NCBI GenBank assembly: GCA_902796635.1
Contig: CADBPU010000102.1
Location: forward strand, 1-7,135
Length of the DNA: 7,135 bases
Direction of reading: 5' to 3'
DNA from: an uncultured Eubacteriales bacterium
GTDB lineage: Bacteria; Bacillota; Clostridia; Christensenellales; UBA1242
A model generated the notes under the pieces. The model was not told the DNA's origin, did not search any database, and was given only the letters and a program-made list of their open reading frames with translations. Position numbers and translations under genes: made by a program. Shown here one piece after another: positions 6,825-7,135 of the stretch (its first letter is position 1; the number at the start of each line of letters is the position of its first letter).

Positions 6825-7135
6825 ATGAAAAACATAAGAAAAATATTTGTGATTATCTCATTAATGCTGGTTTCACTATCGGGCATGCTTTTTGGATGTG
6901 CTGATAAGTATAGCGATATGAAGATTGAAACCGATTTGGACTCAAACCAAATTGAATTGTTTTTGGGGGATGACTTAACAGAAGCTCAAAAGAGTTCAAT
7001 TACATTTAATGCAAGTGTTTCTGGCGTTGGGGCAAATGTTAGTACCATTCTTAAATACAATTTAAGTGGCAATAATTTAGTCACAATTGATTTTGTAAAC
7101 AATCAAGCAACGGGGAAGACTGAAATCACATTAAA
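6825..7135 (+). CDS. Lipoprotein with Ig-like domain, 3'-partial
   Basis: ATG at 6825 follows a good ribosome binding site, and 103 complete codons are visible before the window ends. The N terminus is a type II signal peptide: M-K-N-I-R-K, a hydrophobic core of about 16 residues, then L22-F23-G24-C25. Cys25 (bases 6897-6899) would be lipidated and anchor the mature protein on the outer face of the cytoplasmic membrane. Phe at -2 is less usual than Ser or Ala but fits a lipobox. Residues from about 34 on (N-Q-I-E-L-F-L-G, then F-N-A-S-V-S-G-V-G, then N-L-V-T-I-D and A-T-G-K-T-E-I-T) follow the strand pattern of bacterial Ig-like domains of the Big_2 type. The function is unknown. Such an N terminus often precedes long repeat or beta-helix regions, so this may be a paralogue of the gene upstream. 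Confidence 0.88.
   Translation, partial: MKNIRKIFVIISLMLVSLSGMLFGCADKYSDMKIETDLDSNQIELFLGDDLTEAQKSSITFNASVSGVGANVSTILKYNLSGNNLVTIDFVNNQATGKTEITL

Overview
The window is a piece of an AT-rich bacterial genome (roughly 30% G+C by eye) that holds two same-strand protein genes and a 137-base spacer. The first gene is a giant open frame covering bases 1-6687. It is already open at base 1, so its true start lies upstream. The second gene starts at 6825 and runs off the right edge.

The large gene encodes the last 2228 residues of a repetitive, Asn/Ser/Thr/Gly-rich protein. Its sequence is that of a GLUG-motif surface protein with a predicted parallel beta-helix. Short xGGhhG motifs (h = hydrophobic) recur every 33-44 residues. 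Four large blocks can be seen, at about bases 1-2040, 2041-3060, 3061-4380 and 4381-6687. Blocks A to C open with, or contain near their start, a 'P-h-x-I ... D/N-L ... Y-h-L' type segment; block D has a weaker version. The motifs are crisp in blocks A and D and degenerate in B and C. The last block contains a Pro/Gly-rich insert with proline at every third residue. No LPXTG signal or membrane segment is seen at the C terminus.

The second gene begins with a good Shine-Dalgarno sequence, a signal peptide ending in a lipobox (LFGC), and a mature part that looks like a bacterial Ig-like (Big_2 type) domain. A plausible inference is that the large protein has the same kind of lipoprotein/Ig-like N terminus outside the window, so that the two genes are tandem paralogues of a surface-protein family.

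The likely host is an uncultured gut-type member of the Bacillota (Clostridia or a relative). This rests on base composition, the lipoprotein style and the GLUG architecture, and is not proven. All ten tryptophans I counted in the large protein are TGG and no TGA is read through, so the standard bacterial code applies, not the Mycoplasma code. There is no RNA gene, mobile element, CRISPR array or recognisable enzyme, and I see no defence or other multi-gene system here.
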